A program made the position numbers and the translations under genes. A DNA stretch of 35,947 nt from Enterococcus gallinarum NBRC 100675 (GTDB lineage: Bacteria > Bacillota > Bacilli > Lactobacillales > Enterococcaceae): contig NZ_BCQE01000035.1 in NCBI RefSeq assembly GCF_001544275.1, positions 1-35,947 on the forward strand, given 5' to 3'. A model generated the notes under the pieces. It saw only the letters and a list, made by a program, of their open reading frames with translations, did not search any database and was not told the DNA's origin. Below are positions 10,770-20,604 of the stretch, in pieces (the stretch's first letter is position 1; each line of letters starts with the position of its first letter).

Positions 10770-12998
10770 ATGGAACAATGGAATGGATTTAAAGGAAAAA
10801 CTTGGAAAGAAGAAGTAAACGTACGCGACTTCATCCAAGAAAACTACACACCTTATGACGGAACAGACGAATTTTTAGCTGGCCCAACTGAAGCAACTAC
10901 AAAGCTTTGGGATCAAGTTATGGACTTGAACAAGCAAGAACGTGACGCTGGCGGCGTTTTAGACATGGATACTAAAACCGTTTCAACGATCACTTCTCAC
11001 GGCCCAGGCTATTTGAACAAAGAGTTAGAAACAGTTGTCGGGTTCCAAACAGACAAACCTTTCAAACGCAGCTTGCAACCGTTCGGCGGTATCCGAATGT
11101 CAGAACAATCAGCAGAATCTTATGGGTATGAAATTGATTCTGAAGTTTCTCACATCTTCCGTGACTACCGTAAAACACACAACCAAGGTGTATTTGATGC
11201 TTACACTCCTGAAATCAGAGCTGCACGCCGTTCTGGTGTTATCACTGGACTTCCTGATGCTTATGGTCGTGGTCGTATCATCGGTGACTACCGTCGCGTA
11301 GCATTGTATGGTGTGGATTACTTGATCAAAGAAAAACAACAAGACTTGTTGTATTGCGGCAATGGCACGATGTCAGACGATATCATTCGCCAACGTGAAG
11401 AATTAAGTGAACAAATTCGCGCATTAAGCGAATTGAAAGAACTTGGTACAATCTATGGTTTTGATATTTCTCAACCTGCACAAACTGCAAGAGAAGCTTT
11501 CCAATGGTTATATTTAGGTTATCTAGCAGCCATCAAAGAACAAAACGGGGCAGCAATGTCTCTAGGACGTACGTCAACTTTCTTAGATATCTATGTAGAA
11601 CGCGACCTTAAAAATGGCGTGATCACAGAAGAAGAAGCACAAGAAATCGTTGACCATTTCGTAATGAAACTTCGTCTAGTGAAATTTGCCCGTACACCTG
11701 AATACAATGCATTATTCTCAGGTGACCCAACATGGGTTACAGAATCAATCGCTGGGATGGGTGAAGACGGACGCCACATGGTAACTAAAAACAGCTTCCG
11801 ATTCTTGCACACACTAGCAAACTTGGGACCAGCTCCAGAACCAAACTTGACTGTTTTGTGGTCAACACGCTTGCCACACAACTTCAAAACATTCTGTGCG
11901 AAAATGTCTATCCAAACATCAGCAATCCAATATGAAAACGATGATGTAATGCGTGGACATTGGGGCGATGACTATGGAATCGCATGTTGTGTATCTGCTA
12001 TGCGCATTGGTAAACAAATGCAATTCTTCGGTGCTCGTGCGAACTTAGCGAAAACGTTGTTGTATGCAATCAATGGCGGGGTCGACGAAAAATCAAAAGC
12101 GCAAGTGGGACCTAAATTCCAACCAATCACTTCAGAATATCTTGATTACAATGAAGTAATGGAAAAATATGACACAATGATGGACTGGATTTGTGATTTG
12201 TATGTCAATACATTGAACATTATCCACTACATGCATGATAAATATTCTTATGAACGAATTGAAATGGCCTTGCAAGACACAGATATCTTGCGTACGATGG
12301 CTACTGGTATCGCTGGATTCTCTGTAGCAGTTGACTCATTATCTGCTATCAAATATGCGAAAGTCCGCACAATTCGTGACGAAAACGGCATCGTTGAAGA
12401 TTACGAAATCGAAGGCGACTATCCTAAATATGGAAACAACGATGATCGCGTAGACGATATTGCTGTTAACCTATTGAAAACCTTCATGAAGAAAGTAAAA
12501 CGCACAAAAACTTACCGTAACTCAAAACATACAACATCGATCTTAACGATCACTTCAAACGTCGTTTATGGTAAGAAAACAGGGAACACTCCTGACGGAC
12601 GCCGCGCTGGTGCGCCATTTGCCCCAGGTGCGAACCCAATGCACGGCCGCGATACACACGGTGCGTTGGCTAGTCTTTCATCTGTTGCGAAATTGCCATA
12701 TGACTATTCATTAGATGGTATTTCAAATACATTCTCAATCGTACCTAAAGCATTAGGACGTGACGACGAAACACAACAAGAAAACCTAGCAACTATGTTG
12801 GATGGTTATGCAGCAAAAGGTGGTCACCACTTGAATATCAACGTATTCAACCGCGACACATTGCTTGATGCACAAGCGCATCCAGAAAAATACCCACAAT
12901 TAACCATTCGTGTATCAGGTTATGCAGTTAACTTCATCAAGTTGACAAAAGAACAACAAGATGACGTTATCGCTCGTACCATGCACGAAGCAATGTAA
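10770..12998 (+). CDS. pflB: Formate C-acetyltransferase (pyruvate formate-lyase)
   Basis: A 742-residue glycyl-radical enzyme that converts pyruvate and CoA to acetyl-CoA and formate without oxygen, central to mixed-acid fermentation. The paired active-site cysteines are Cys406-Cys407 in GIACCVSAM. The radical glycine is Gly717 in RVSGYAVNF near the C-terminus. The sequence is full length. The ATG at 10770 follows AAGGAGGT at a good distance; the reading frame extends 36 codons upstream, but those lie in the promoter region. Codon choice looks like that of a highly expressed gene. The activating enzyme gene pflA follows after 269 bases, separated by a terminator-like hairpin and repeats. Confidence 0.97.
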   Translation: MEQWNGFKGKTWKEEVNVRDFIQENYTPYDGTDEFLAGPTEATTKLWDQVMDLNKQERDAGGVLDMDTKTVSTITSHGPGYLNKELETVVGFQTDKPFKRSLQPFGGIRMSEQSAESYGYEIDSEVSHIFRDYRKTHNQGVFDAYTPEIRAARRSGVITGLPDAYGRGRIIGDYRRVALYGVDYLIKEKQQDLLYCGNGTMSDDIIRQREELSEQIRALSELKELGTIYGFDISQPAQTAREAFQWLYLGYLAAIKEQNGAAMSLGRTSTFLDIYVERDLKNGVITEEEAQEIVDHFVMKLRLVKFARTPEYNALFSGDPTWVTESIAGMGEDGRHMVTKNSFRFLHTLANLGPAPEPNLTVLWSTRLPHNFKTFCAKMSIQTSAIQYENDDVMRGHWGDDYGIACCVSAMRIGKQMQFFGARANLAKTLLYAINGGVDEKSKAQVGPKFQPITSEYLDYNEVMEKYDTMMDWICDLYVNTLNIIHYMHDKYSYERIEMALQDTDILRTMATGIAGFSVAVDSLSAIKYAKVRTIRDENGIVEDYEIEGDYPKYGNNDDRVDDIAVNLLKTFMKKVKRTKTYRNSKHTTSILTITSNVVYGKKTGNTPDGRRAGAPFAPGANPMHGRDTHGALASLSSVAKLPYDYSLDGISNTFSIVPKALGRDDETQQENLATMLDGYAAKGGHHLNINVFNRDTLLDAQAHPEKYPQLTIRVSGYAVNFIKLTKEQQDDVIARTMHEAM

Positions 12999-13011
12999 TA
13001 GCACAAAAAAA

Positions 13012-13037
13012 GGCGGCGGATGGAACATTCCGCCGCT
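13012..13037 (+). terminator. Terminator-like GC-rich hairpin after pflB
   Basis: GCGGCGGA (13013-13020) and TCCGCCGC (13029-13036) pair perfectly around an 8-base loop. An A-run precedes it. The T-tract after it is poor (TATTGTTA), so termination may be partial, leaving some read-through into pflA. Confidence 0.65.
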
Positions 13038-13044
13038 ATTGTTA

Positions 13045-13215
13045 TGAATCACTGCGACTGCGAAGCAGAGCAGATGATGGATACGGGGAACGAAGAGACC
13101 GTAGTAACCGAAGTCCGGAGGGAATCACTGCGATTGTGAAGCAGAGCAGATGATGACAAGCGTAGTTTGTTCATCAAACTGTTGCCTCACTGCGAGTATG
13201 GGCGAGGAATCAATG
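13045..13215. repeat. Dispersed repeat copies between pflB and pflA
   Basis: Two units start with GAATCACTGCGA (13045 and 13122) and are nearly identical for 35 bases through GAAGCAGAGCAGATGATG. The first continues with ACGGGGAACGAAG and GTAGTAACC, matching the units at 1-151. The second diverges and contains a small hairpin (AGTTTG-TTCAT-CAAACT). A partial third unit (CTCACTGCGAG) and the end GAGGAATCAATGG follow. No coding capacity is seen. Confidence 0.7.
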
Positions 13216-13267
13216 GAATAAAACGATGCAACTTTATTTTTAGTTTCTTCAAGAAAGGAAGAGCAAC

Positions 13268-14023
13268 ATGTCAGTAACAGGACATATTCATTCAACAGAA
13301 AGTTTCGGATCAGTGGACGGACCAGGTATTCGCTTTATTGTCTTTATGCAAGGATGTCGGATGCGCTGTGAGTTTTGTCATAATCCAGATACTTGGAAAA
13401 TCGGTGCCGGTATCGAACGGACGACAGATGACGTACTGGAAGAAGCACTCAAATATCGAGAATTTTGGGGAGAAAAAGGTGGGCTGACTGTTAGTGGCGG
13501 AGAACCATTGCTTCAGTTGGACTTCTTGATCGATCTTTTCCGGAAAGCCAAAGCTGCAGGGGTGAACACCACCTTAGATACGTGCGGAAAACCTTTTACT
13601 CGGGAAGAACCTTTTTTCAGCAAATTTCAAGAGTTGATGACTGTCACTGATTTGCTATTATTTGATATCAAGCATATTGATAATGATGCTCATAAGAAGC
13701 TGACCACACAATCCAACGACAACATCTTAGAAATGGCAAAATACCTTTCAGAAATCAATAAGCCAGTCTGGATCCGCCACGTGCTGGTGCCATTCAGAAG
13801 TGATTATGATGAGTTTTTGATCCGTTTAGATGCGTTTATCAAGACGTTGAATAATGTAGATAAAGTAGAGATTTTACCTTATCACACAATGGGTAAATAT
13901 AAATGGGATGAATTAGGGCTGAAGTATCCACTGGAAGGAATTGAGCCGCCAACACAAGATCGCGTGAAAAATGCAAAAGAGTTGCTTCATGTCGATGACT
14001 ATAAAGGTTATCTTACCCGTTAA
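13268..14023 (+). CDS. pflA: Pyruvate formate-lyase activating enzyme
   Basis: A 251-residue radical SAM enzyme that abstracts a hydrogen from the PflB glycine to install its radical. The cluster motif CX3CX2C is visible as Cys30, Cys34 and Cys37 ([13 protein letters not shown]). It is followed by the SAM-binding [13 protein letters not shown] near residue 75. Family length is normal. The ATG at 13268 has AAAGGAAG upstream. It is paired with pflB, its substrate, and may be transcribed partly by read-through; I did not find a clear separate promoter in the repeat-bearing gap. Confidence 0.95.
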   Translation: MSVTGHIHSTESFGSVDGPGIRFIVFMQGCRMRCEFCHNPDTWKIGAGIERTTDDVLEEALKYREFWGEKGGLTVSGGEPLLQLDFLIDLFRKAKAAGVNTTLDTCGKPFTREEPFFSKFQELMTVTDLLLFDIKHIDNDAHKKLTTQSNDNILEMAKYLSEINKPVWIRHVLVPFRSDYDEFLIRLDAFIKTLNNVDKVEILPYHTMGKYKWDELGLKYPLEGIEPPTQDRVKNAKELLHVDDYKGYLTR

Positions 14024-14044
14024 CAAGCGTAGAGAAGATAACTA

Positions 14045-14072
14045 TTGATTCTTTCCTATTTTTTGCTATCAT
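14045..14072 (+). promoter_or_regulatory. Probable ppaC promoter
   Basis: TTGATT (14045-14050), a 16-base spacer, then TATCAT (14067-14072) with an extended -10 TGC, 37 bases upstream of the ppaC start. Confidence 0.6.
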
Positions 14073-14109
14073 TAGAAAGTGGAAAATGAATGAATTAGGA
14101 GCGATCATT

Positions 14110-15036
14110 ATGTCGAAAATATTAGTATTTGGACACCAAAATCCTGATACAGATGCTATTGGAGCAGCGATTGCTTTTGCACACTTGCAAAAGGAATTAG
14201 GAAAAGATACCGAAGCAGTTGCTCTTGGAACACCCAACGAAGAAACGCAATTTGCTTTGTCTCATTTTGAACTTGAAGCCCCTCGTGTGATTGAGCATAT
14301 TGAGGCTGGTTCAGAAGTGATGCTTGTGGATCATAATGAGTTTCAACAAAGTGTAGAAGGGATCGCAGAAGCTGCCATTTTAGCTGTAGTTGACCATCAT
14401 CGTATCGCCAACTTTGAAACTGCAAACCCTCTCTACTATCGTGCAGAACCTGTTGGCTGTACGAGTACGATCGTGTTGAAATTATACCGTGAGGCAAATG
14501 TAGAGATTCCAGCAGCTATTGCCGGAATCATGTTGTCAGCGATCGTTTCAGATACATTGTTGTTCAAGTCACCTACATGTACTGATGAAGATATCGCCGC
14601 TGCAAAAGAGCTAGCAGCAATTGCTAATGTGGATTTAGATGCGTACGGTCTGGATATGTTGAAAGCTGGAACAAATTTAACAACCAAAACGGCTGCTGAG
14701 TTGTTGGATCTAGATGCAAAAAGTTTTCCGATGGGTGGAAAAAACATTCGTATCGGTCAAGTAAATACTGTGGATTTGAATGAAGTGTTTAGCCGCCAAG
14801 AAGAGCTAGAAACAGCAATGAAGGCCGAAAATCAGGCAAAAGGCTATGACTTGTACTTATTAGTCGTTACAGATATTTTGAACAGCAATTCTGAATTGCT
14901 AGTGATTGGAGAGCCAACTGCACCGGTTGAAGCGGCGTTTAACGTTGTCTTGACAGCAAATCGTGCATTCTTACCGGGGGTTGTTTCTCGTAAAAAACAA
15001 GTTGTGCCGCAATTAACTGAAAGCTTTAATAACTAA
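14110..15036 (+). CDS. ppaC: Manganese-dependent inorganic pyrophosphatase
   Basis: A 308-residue family II (DHH) pyrophosphatase that hydrolyses diphosphate to drive biosynthesis. The metal ligands are visible: His9, Asp13 and Asp15 in [12 protein letters not shown], Asp74 in LVDHNE, and the DHH motif Asp95-His96-His97. The C-terminal DHHA2 domain ends in the substrate-binding [10 protein letters not shown]. The ATG at 14110 follows TTAGGAG at eight bases; an in-frame upstream ATG at 14086 has no ribosome binding site. It has its own promoter and a T-rich hairpin after it. Confidence 0.96.
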   Translation: MSKILVFGHQNPDTDAIGAAIAFAHLQKELGKDTEAVALGTPNEETQFALSHFELEAPRVIEHIEAGSEVMLVDHNEFQQSVEGIAEAAILAVVDHHRIANFETANPLYYRAEPVGCTSTIVLKLYREANVEIPAAIAGIMLSAIVSDTLLFKSPTCTDEDIAAAKELAAIANVDLDAYGLDMLKAGTNLTTKTAAELLDLDAKSFPMGGKNIRIGQVNTVDLNEVFSRQEELETAMKAENQAKGYDLYLLVVTDILNSNSELLVIGEPTAPVEAAFNVVLTANRAFLPGVVSRKKQVVPQLTESFNN

Positions 15037-15083
15037 TAGCTAACAGGATAATACGGGCAAAAAAGATGAACATTTGAATTGGT

Positions 15084-15166
15084 CGGACAATCAGCAACTG
15101 CAGTCCTTTCACTGTAATGAAAGGTTTTTGGCTAGCAGGGAAGCGTAAGATTGTCCGGCTATTTTT
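15084..15166 (+). other. Nested hairpins downstream of ppaC, including a likely terminator
   Basis: The outer arms CGGACAATC (15084-15092) and GATTGTCCG (15149-15157) are followed by ATTTTTG. Inside them, CCTTTCA (15105-15111) and TGAAAGG (15118-15124) form a stem followed by five T residues. The inner hairpin alone would do as the ppaC terminator. The outer stem suggests a larger folded RNA or an alternative structure controlling the next gene. Confidence 0.5.
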
Positions 15167-15214
15167 GAATGGGGAGACGACCCTTCGAGTAGGAATGGAA
15201 AGAGAGCGAAAGAC

Positions 15215-16021
15215 ATGGAATTTTTTTATAGTAGTCATTATCAAGGGATTCAGAAAATTATTGATTCAGAGTTGTTCTTAAAACTGATTCTTTTCTTGAA
15301 AAAACAACAAAAACCACCAATCTTAAGAGAATTAAAACAAAATTTTCCAGAGAAAAATTTTGAAAAAACACTCGATCAGTTGATTGATGCTGGGATCATT
15401 AACCGAAAGGATCGTCGCTATCAAGTGGCATTTCCTATCTATTCTACAAAAGATCAGCAGAAGAGTCGTGAGCGTTGGCAACTACCTAATACGATAATTT
15501 CAGAAGCGTTGTCGTTCATTTTACAAGCGGAAATCATGAGTAATCAGCGCTTTTTCTATGCTTGTGAGGAAGGGGTGGTACAAGGATTCATTTATCGGCT
15601 AATCCATGAGTCTTTCCAGCTTATTTCTCTTTCCCAAGAAAAATGGCCAACAACGATTCCCGCTTTTTTTGCAGCAAATCGACAACTACTGTCATTGCCA
15701 ATTTATCAGGAGCTGTTGCATTTGCTAGGGGATGTTGATGAGGCCTATTACTTAGATCAAATCAGTGTTATCTTTGAACGGGTGGCAAAACAGCGAAAAA
15801 TCCGGCCAAGTATTTTTCTGACATCACTCATACAAGGAAATATTCTTCAGTCAGAACAGCATTTTGATCTTCCTATTTTTGAGCCTGCGTTTCTCACTGA
15901 GCAGAATGGGTCATCGATGGAAGGATTGTCCGAATTTGATCGGCGTACATTATTAGCAGATTATCTTGGAAAAACATCTAATCCGCAAACAATTCTCATC
16001 ACGGAAATGATAAAATTTTAA
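15215..16021 (+). CDS. Uncharacterised protein, possibly DUF1803
   Basis: A 268-residue soluble protein with no signal peptide or membrane segment. The first 70 residues look like a small helical, winged-helix-like module (RELKQNFPEKNFEKTLDQLI, then GIINRKDRRYQVAFPIY). This resembles, from memory, DUF1803 proteins found downstream of ppaC in streptococci; that match is unverified. The rest is helical, with many aromatic and leucine residues and no catalytic motif I can name. The ATG at 15215 has only a weak purine-rich leader (AGAGAGCGAAAG). It follows ppaC across a structured gap and ends in a strong terminator. A role in nucleic acid binding is conceivable but not supported by a motif. Confidence 0.75.
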   Translation: MEFFYSSHYQGIQKIIDSELFLKLILFLKKQQKPPILRELKQNFPEKNFEKTLDQLIDAGIINRKDRRYQVAFPIYSTKDQQKSRERWQLPNTIISEALSFILQAEIMSNQRFFYACEEGVVQGFIYRLIHESFQLISLSQEKWPTTIPAFFAANRQLLSLPIYQELLHLLGDVDEAYYLDQISVIFERVAKQRKIRPSIFLTSLIQGNILQSEQHFDLPIFEPAFLTEQNGSSMEGLSEFDRRTLLADYLGKTSNPQTILITEMIKF

Positions 16022-16045
16022 TAAACGTTCAGAAACAGAAAAGAT

Positions 16046-16101
16046 AAAAAAGAAAGAATACGTTAAAACCCTCTTTGGGATAACGTTTTCTTTCTTTTTT
16101 T
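16046..16101 (+). terminator. Strong intrinsic terminator
   Basis: A long nearly symmetrical hairpin: an A/G-rich outer arm pairs with TTTCTTTCTTTTTT, ACGTTA pairs with TAACGT, and CCC pairs with GGG at the tip. A T-run follows. The A-rich left arm suggests it may work in both directions. Confidence 0.9.
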
Positions 16102-16148
16102 GCATTTTTTATTATTTGAAAATGATTAGAAAATAACGAGCGTATTAA

Positions 16149-16177
16149 TTGATTGTTCTCATTTGAGGTGGTATGAT
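16149..16177 (+). promoter_or_regulatory. Probable promoter of the 16209 gene
   Basis: TTGATT (16149-16154), a 17-base spacer, then TATGAT (16172-16177). The ribosome binding site AAAGGGGG of the TTG-started gene lies just downstream. Confidence 0.65.
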
Positions 16178-16208
16178 AACTTTAGAATTTTGAAAGGGGG
16201 CGTAAAAA

Positions 16209-16652
16209 TTGGAAGGAATCAAAGCATTTCATACAGAAGTGATTGAAGAAACAAGAAGCAAAGCAGAGATGATCACTTTTGTTTCGATGGCGGAAATTGA
16301 GCATGCACGAAAAGAACTTTGCGAAGCCGGTATTGAAGAAAGCCGCTTTTCTGATGGAGAATTAATTTTTGCACTTAAACAAAAAAATGAATATCAAGCA
16401 AATACAATCGTACCAATCGTGATCGACTGGTTGTTAATGAAAAACTATTTATTGACTCCGGCCCAAGCTATTCGTTTTTTGACGAATAAATTAGGACAGA
16501 CAGAATCAGTATCTTTGAAAGCATTAGGAGATCTTGAGTTTGACGGGGATGGAAAATACTTTTTGATTGCCTGTCAATCAATGAATAAGCAAAATGAAAA
16601 AGTGTATAAAGTATATACAGATGGACAAGTGAAAGAACTTTGGCGGGCATGA
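16209..16652 (+). CDS. Uncharacterised small soluble protein
   Basis: A 147-residue protein, not recognised. It is acidic in the first half, has no membrane segment, and ends in a beta-rich stretch (DGDGKYFLIACQ, then KVYKVYTDGQVKELW). The middle PIVIDWLLMKNYLLTPAQAIRFLTNKL looks helical. The start is TTG, supported by AAAGGGGG at eight to nine bases and by a good promoter further up. No enzyme motif is visible. A small membrane protein gene follows, so the two may be co-transcribed. The predicted stop codon lies inside a hairpin (16646-16683). Confidence 0.75.
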   Translation: MEGIKAFHTEVIEETRSKAEMITFVSMAEIEHARKELCEAGIEESRFSDGELIFALKQKNEYQANTIVPIVIDWLLMKNYLLTPAQAIRFLTNKLGQTESVSLKALGDLEFDGDGKYFLIACQSMNKQNEKVYKVYTDGQVKELWRA

Positions 16653-16683
16653 TCCTTTTTAGGATAGAGAGAAAGGTCATGCC
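16646..16683 (+). other. Hairpin spanning the stop codon of the 16209 gene
   Basis: GGCATGA (16646-16652) pairs with TCATGCC (16677-16683). ATCCT (16652-16656) pairs with AGGAT (16661-16665) around TTTT. There is no T-run at the end. It sits between two genes and may affect message decay or translation of the next, weakly initiated gene. Confidence 0.45.
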
Positions 16684-16721
16684 TGTCTCTGAATGGATTA
16701 ATCAAAGGTTGTGAGTCTCAG

Positions 16722-17132
16722 GTGAAATCAAATCAAAGAATCGTCTTTGCAAGTAGCCATGTCTTTATTTTTATTCTAAGTATGGTGTCGGCACTTTTAT
16801 TTATTTTAAAAGTTCCTAACACATTTAATGCAAATCAAATTTTTTCAGAGAATATACATTTTTCAGACACAGTCTTTGATGTGGTCACAAGGCTTTTTTT
16901 ATTGGGGATCTGTAGTTTATATACAACAGTCGCCAGTTTCTGGTCTTTTCGTTCTTGGCCTTATCTTTCAGCCGGAATTGGGATCGCTGCGGTCATAACG
17001 GCTTTCCAGATGAAAGTTCAATTCCATCCATTTTTGTTTGCTTTATTTTTGATCGTCGGTTTGTTTCAAGTAAGTGTCGCTTCTTATGTCGCTTTTGTTT
17101 CCAAAAAAAGAAGCAGCACTGAAACAGGTTGA
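16722..17132 (+). CDS. Uncharacterised four-helix membrane protein
   Basis: A 136-residue hydrophobic protein with about four membrane segments (roughly residues 10-30, 54-74, 80-97 and 102-125) and a positively charged tail (KKRSS). It has no family motif I recognise. The GTG start has only a weak ribosome binding site (GTGAG six bases upstream), so expression may depend on the upstream gene 70 bases before it. The terminator after it overlaps its last codons and stop. Its position just upstream of the glycogen operon may be chance. Confidence 0.7.
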   Translation: MKSNQRIVFASSHVFIFILSMVSALLFILKVPNTFNANQIFSENIHFSDTVFDVVTRLFLLGICSLYTTVASFWSFRSWPYLSAGIGIAAVITAFQMKVQFHPFLFALFLIVGLFQVSVASYVAFVSKKRSSTETG

Positions 17133-17159
17133 ACCAATCGTGTTCAAGCTGTTTTTTTT
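17122..17159 (+). terminator. Intrinsic terminator overlapping the stop of the 16722 gene
   Basis: AAACAGGTTGAAC and GTTCAAGCTGTTT pair with one G-G mismatch and are followed by a run of T residues. The TGA stop (17130-17132) lies in the left arm. It separates this gene from the glycogen operon. Confidence 0.85.
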
Positions 17160-17253
17160 CTGCCATAAATCTTTTGATTATAAGCAGAGGATCGAAATAC
17201 AACGAATCAGAAAAAGGAATTGTTTTATTCCGGCAATCGCCAAGGCTTTTACG

Positions 17254-17281
17254 TTACGAGATCTTTAATTTATGCTATTCT
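17254..17281 (+). promoter_or_regulatory. Probable glycogen operon promoter
   Basis: TTACGA (17254-17259), a 16-base spacer, then TATTCT (17276-17281) with an extended -10 TGC. The leader that follows, of about 135 bases, contains a hairpin with ATCTTCC pairing GGAAGAT (about 17340-17371). I found no good cre site here. Confidence 0.5.
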
Positions 17282-17421
17282 ACATATAGGAGCAGCAATG
17301 CTAAATAAAAGCCATCTGCCCTGAACTATTTTCCCAGTGATCTTCCTAATATTCTGTTTTTAGAGGGAAGATTGATTGGCTGAAAAAATAGGGTTGATCT
17401 AAGAGGAGGTTTGACATACGA

Positions 17422-19314
17422 GTGGAAAATGAGCAAATGATTACAGCAGAGAAGCAGTTTACGACCGGTGAAAATTTTTATTCACAGCATCTTTTAGGTG
17501 CACATCGTATGAAAGCAGGCTATGTCTTTCGTGTCTGGGCGCCAAATGCGCAAAATGTCTGGCTAGTAGGTGACTTCAATCAATGGGATGACTCTTTGCC
17601 GATGACGAAACGCTCCGAATCGGGGATTTGGGAAATTACCACCAATCAGCCTCAAGAAGGACAGCATTATAAATTCAAGGTCAAGCAAGCCGACGGCCGT
17701 GAAATCATGAAAATTGATCCATATGCAATTTATTTCGAAGAACGTCCTGGAACGGCTGCTGTCTTGCACACCGTGCCAGCAAAAAAATGGCGGGATGGTT
17801 TGTGGCAAGGCCGCAAAAAGCGTCAAAATCAATTCAAACGACCACTTAATATTTATGAAGTCCATGCAAGTTCTTGGAAACACCACGCAGATGGAACCCC
17901 TTATCGTTTTTCTGAATTAAAAGATGAACTCATTCCTTACCTCAAACAAATGGGCTACACCCATATTGAATTTATGCCATTGATGGAACATCCATTAGGT
18001 ACATCGTGGGGCTATCAATTGATTGGCTATTTTGCGCTCAGCGCTTATTACGGCACTCCAGAAGAATTTCAAGATTTTGTTGAAGCCTGTCACTTGGAAA
18101 ATATCGGTGTCCTAGTTGACTGGGTGCCGGGCCATTTTTGTGTCAATGATGATTGTTTGGCTTACTATGATGGAACGCCGACATTTGAATATCAAGATGC
18201 TGATCGTGCAAAAAATGTTCGTTGGGGAGCAATCAATTTTGATCTAGGCAAACCACAAGTACAAAGTTTCTTGCTATCCAGTGCCCTTTTTTGGATCGAA
18301 TTTTATCACATCGATGGGATTCGCGTAGATGCGGTTTCGAACATGATCTACCGAGACTATGACCAGGGTGTTTGGCAACCAAATCATGAGGGCGGCAATC
18401 GAAATTATGAAGGTTATTACTTCTTGCAGAAACTAAATGCAGTCGTGAAACTGGCGCATCCAGAAGTGATGATGATCGCTGAGGAAAGTACCTCAGAAAC
18501 GAAAGTTACAGGCCTGATCGAAGAAGGAGCTCTTGGATTTGATTACAAATGGAATCTGGGCTGGATGAACGATGTCCTGCGTTTTTACCAAATGGATCCA
18601 ATCTTCCGTAAGGATCATTTGAGTTTGTTGTCCTTCTCATTCATGTACCGCATGAATGAAAACTATATATTACCCCTTTCCCATGACGAAGTCGTCCATG
18701 GCAAACGTAGCTTAATGCACAAAATGTGGGGAGATCGCTACAAGCAATTTTCTCAATTAAGAAATTTGTATACCTACATGATGACCCATCCAGGGAAGAA
18801 ACTGCTGTTTATGGGCAGTGAGTGGGGACAATTTTTGGAATGGAAATATGATCACGGGCTTGAATGGGTCGATTTATCAGATGAACTAAATCAGCGTATG
18901 CAGCAATTTACAAAGACACTAAATGAACTGTATAAACAGGAGCGCTCATTGTGGGAAATCGAAGATAAAGAAGAATCGCTGGTAGTCATTGATGCTGATA
19001 ACTTAGCGGAAACAACATTGACCTATTTGCGACAAGGTAAAACCAAAAAAGATTTCGTGATCGTTGTATTGAATTTGACACCTGTTGAACGCCACGATTT
19101 CGCCATTGGCGTTCCGTATGAAGGGACCTACCGTGAAGTATTGAATACCGAACGCGATAGTTTTGGCGGGACTTGGACCCAGAATAATCAAGACCAACAA
19201 ACAGAAGCGATTCCATTCAAAGAATATCCTTATCAAATCAAAACAATTTTGCCAGCACTTGGGGCATTGATTATAAAACCAGAAAAGATTCAAATCAAAC
19301 GCAGGAAAAAATGA
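17422..19314 (+). CDS. glgB: 1,4-alpha-glucan branching enzyme
   Basis: A 630-residue GH13 enzyme that introduces alpha-1,6 branches into glycogen. The N-terminal CBM48 domain (about 20-110) carries [20 protein letters not shown]. The catalytic barrel has DWVPGHF, the nucleophile Asp303 in [10 protein letters not shown], the acid Glu354 in MIAEEST, and Asp422 in [12 protein letters not shown]-terminal beta domain ends the protein. The start is GTG, with AGAGGAGG 12 bases upstream, a little far; the in-frame ATG at 17437 has no better site. It is first in glgB-glgC-glgD-glgA-glgP, the usual Firmicute order. 147 bases separate it from glgC. Confidence 0.95.
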   Translation: MENEQMITAEKQFTTGENFYSQHLLGAHRMKAGYVFRVWAPNAQNVWLVGDFNQWDDSLPMTKRSESGIWEITTNQPQEGQHYKFKVKQADGREIMKIDPYAIYFEERPGTAAVLHTVPAKKWRDGLWQGRKKRQNQFKRPLNIYEVHASSWKHHADGTPYRFSELKDELIPYLKQMGYTHIEFMPLMEHPLGTSWGYQLIGYFALSAYYGTPEEFQDFVEACHLENIGVLVDWVPGHFCVNDDCLAYYDGTPTFEYQDADRAKNVRWGAINFDLGKPQVQSFLLSSALFWIEFYHIDGIRVDAVSNMIYRDYDQGVWQPNHEGGNRNYEGYYFLQKLNAVVKLAHPEVMMIAEESTSETKVTGLIEEGALGFDYKWNLGWMNDVLRFYQMDPIFRKDHLSLLSFSFMYRMNENYILPLSHDEVVHGKRSLMHKMWGDRYKQFSQLRNLYTYMMTHPGKKLLFMGSEWGQFLEWKYDHGLEWVDLSDELNQRMQQFTKTLNELYKQERSLWEIEDKEESLVVIDADNLAETTLTYLRQGKTKKDFVIVVLNLTPVERHDFAIGVPYEGTYREVLNTERDSFGGTWTQNNQDQQTEAIPFKEYPYQIKTILPALGALIIKPEKIQIKRRKK

Positions 19315-19461
19315 AAGGGGGGAGGAGCTGGCTCGAAAGTCCAATCAAAGTGACAACGTGAAAGGTGATATCGAAAAGAAGGCTTTTTGAAAAAAAAACA
19401 TTCATATCGAAAATAACACCCGGCATCGTGAAAGAGATTGGCTTTTTAGCGGCTCAAGAAA

Positions 19462-20604
19462 ATGAAAACAGAGATGTTAGCGATGATCCTCGCAGGGGGA
19501 CAAGGCACACGTTTAGGGAAGTTGACCAAAAATATTGCAAAACCTGCAGTACCTTTTGGTGGTCGGTATCGTATTATCGATTTTACATTAAGTAATTGTG
19601 TTAATTCAGGGATTAAGAATGTTGGTGTGGTGACACAGTATCAACCATTGGCATTGAACAGTCACATTGGAAACGGATCAAGTTGGGGGTTAGATGGTAT
19701 TAATACCGGAGTTACGATTTTACAACCCTACTCAAATTCTGAAGGTGGAAAATGGTTTGAAGGAACAGCCCATGCGATCTATCAAAACATTGCCTACATT
19801 GATGAAATGGACCCTCAATATGTATTAGTATTATCCGGTGACCATATCTACAAGATGGACTACGAAGAAATGCTGGAAAAACACAAAGAAAACGATGCGT
19901 CTCTTACTGTTGCAGTGCTAGAAGTGCCAATGAAAGATGCTTCCCGCTTTGGTATCATGAACACAGATAAAAATGACCGGATCATTGAATTTGATGAAAA
20001 GCCAGCAGAGCCAAAAAGTAACTTAGCTTCAATGGGAATCTATATCTTTGACTGGGCTCGCTTACGTAGCGTACTGTTAAGTAATTATACAAAAGATGGC
20101 GAAATGGTCGACTTTGGGAAACATGTGATTCCATCTTACTTGGAAAGTGGCGACAATGTATTTGCTTATCGTTTTTCAGGCTATTGGAAAGACGTGGGTA
20201 CCATCGATTCTCTCTGGGAAGCTAATATGGAATTTATCGATCCACAGATGGAACTGGGAATCCGTGATAAAAATTGGCAAGTCTTCTCAAAAAATCCGAT
20301 TGCTCCTCCTCATTTCATTACAGAAACAGGTTCTGCAAAAAATTCGTTGATCATGGATGGTTGCTATGTTGCTGGAGATATTGAACATAGTATTTTATCA
20401 GAGAATGTCCAAGTCAAAGAAGGAACCTACATCACAGATAGTGTGGTCATGCCTGGAGCAGTCATTGGGAAAAATGTAACACTAAAACGCGCGATCATTG
20501 GAGAAAATGCAGTGATCGGTGATGATGCAGTCATAGACGGAACAGATGAAATCGCTGTTGTTGGTTATTCTGAAGTGATAGGAGTGACGATTGATGAGAA
20601 CTAA
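19462..20604 (+). CDS. glgC: Glucose-1-phosphate adenylyltransferase, catalytic subunit
   Basis: A 380-residue enzyme that makes ADP-glucose from glucose 1-phosphate and ATP, the committed step of glycogen synthesis. The nucleotidyltransferase signature [22 protein letters not shown], the metal-site block [15 protein letters not shown] and WKDVGT are all present. A C-terminal left-handed beta-helix begins near residue 290. The upstream frame closes five codons before the ATG, so 19462 is the first possible start. Its ribosome binding site is poor (only AAGAAA), which is odd for an operon enzyme. It overlaps glgD by 11 bases, consistent with a GlgC-GlgD heteromer. Confidence 0.95.
   Translation: MKTEMLAMILAGGQGTRLGKLTKNIAKPAVPFGGRYRIIDFTLSNCVNSGIKNVGVVTQYQPLALNSHIGNGSSWGLDGINTGVTILQPYSNSEGGKWFEGTAHAIYQNIAYIDEMDPQYVLVLSGDHIYKMDYEEMLEKHKENDASLTVAVLEVPMKDASRFGIMNTDKNDRIIEFDEKPAEPKSNLASMGIYIFDWARLRSVLLSNYTKDGEMVDFGKHVIPSYLESGDNVFAYRFSGYWKDVGTIDSLWEANMEFIDPQMELGIRDKNWQVFSKNPIAPPHFITETGSAKNSLIMDGCYVAGDIEHSILSENVQVKEGTYITDSVVMPGAVIGKNVTLKRAIIGENAVIGDDAVIDGTDEIAVVGYSEVIGVTIDEN

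Noticed and set aside
14007-14042. Terminator after pflA (GTTATCTT with AAGATAAC)
   Set aside because: The stem is AT-rich with a 20-base loop and no T-run; too weak to call.
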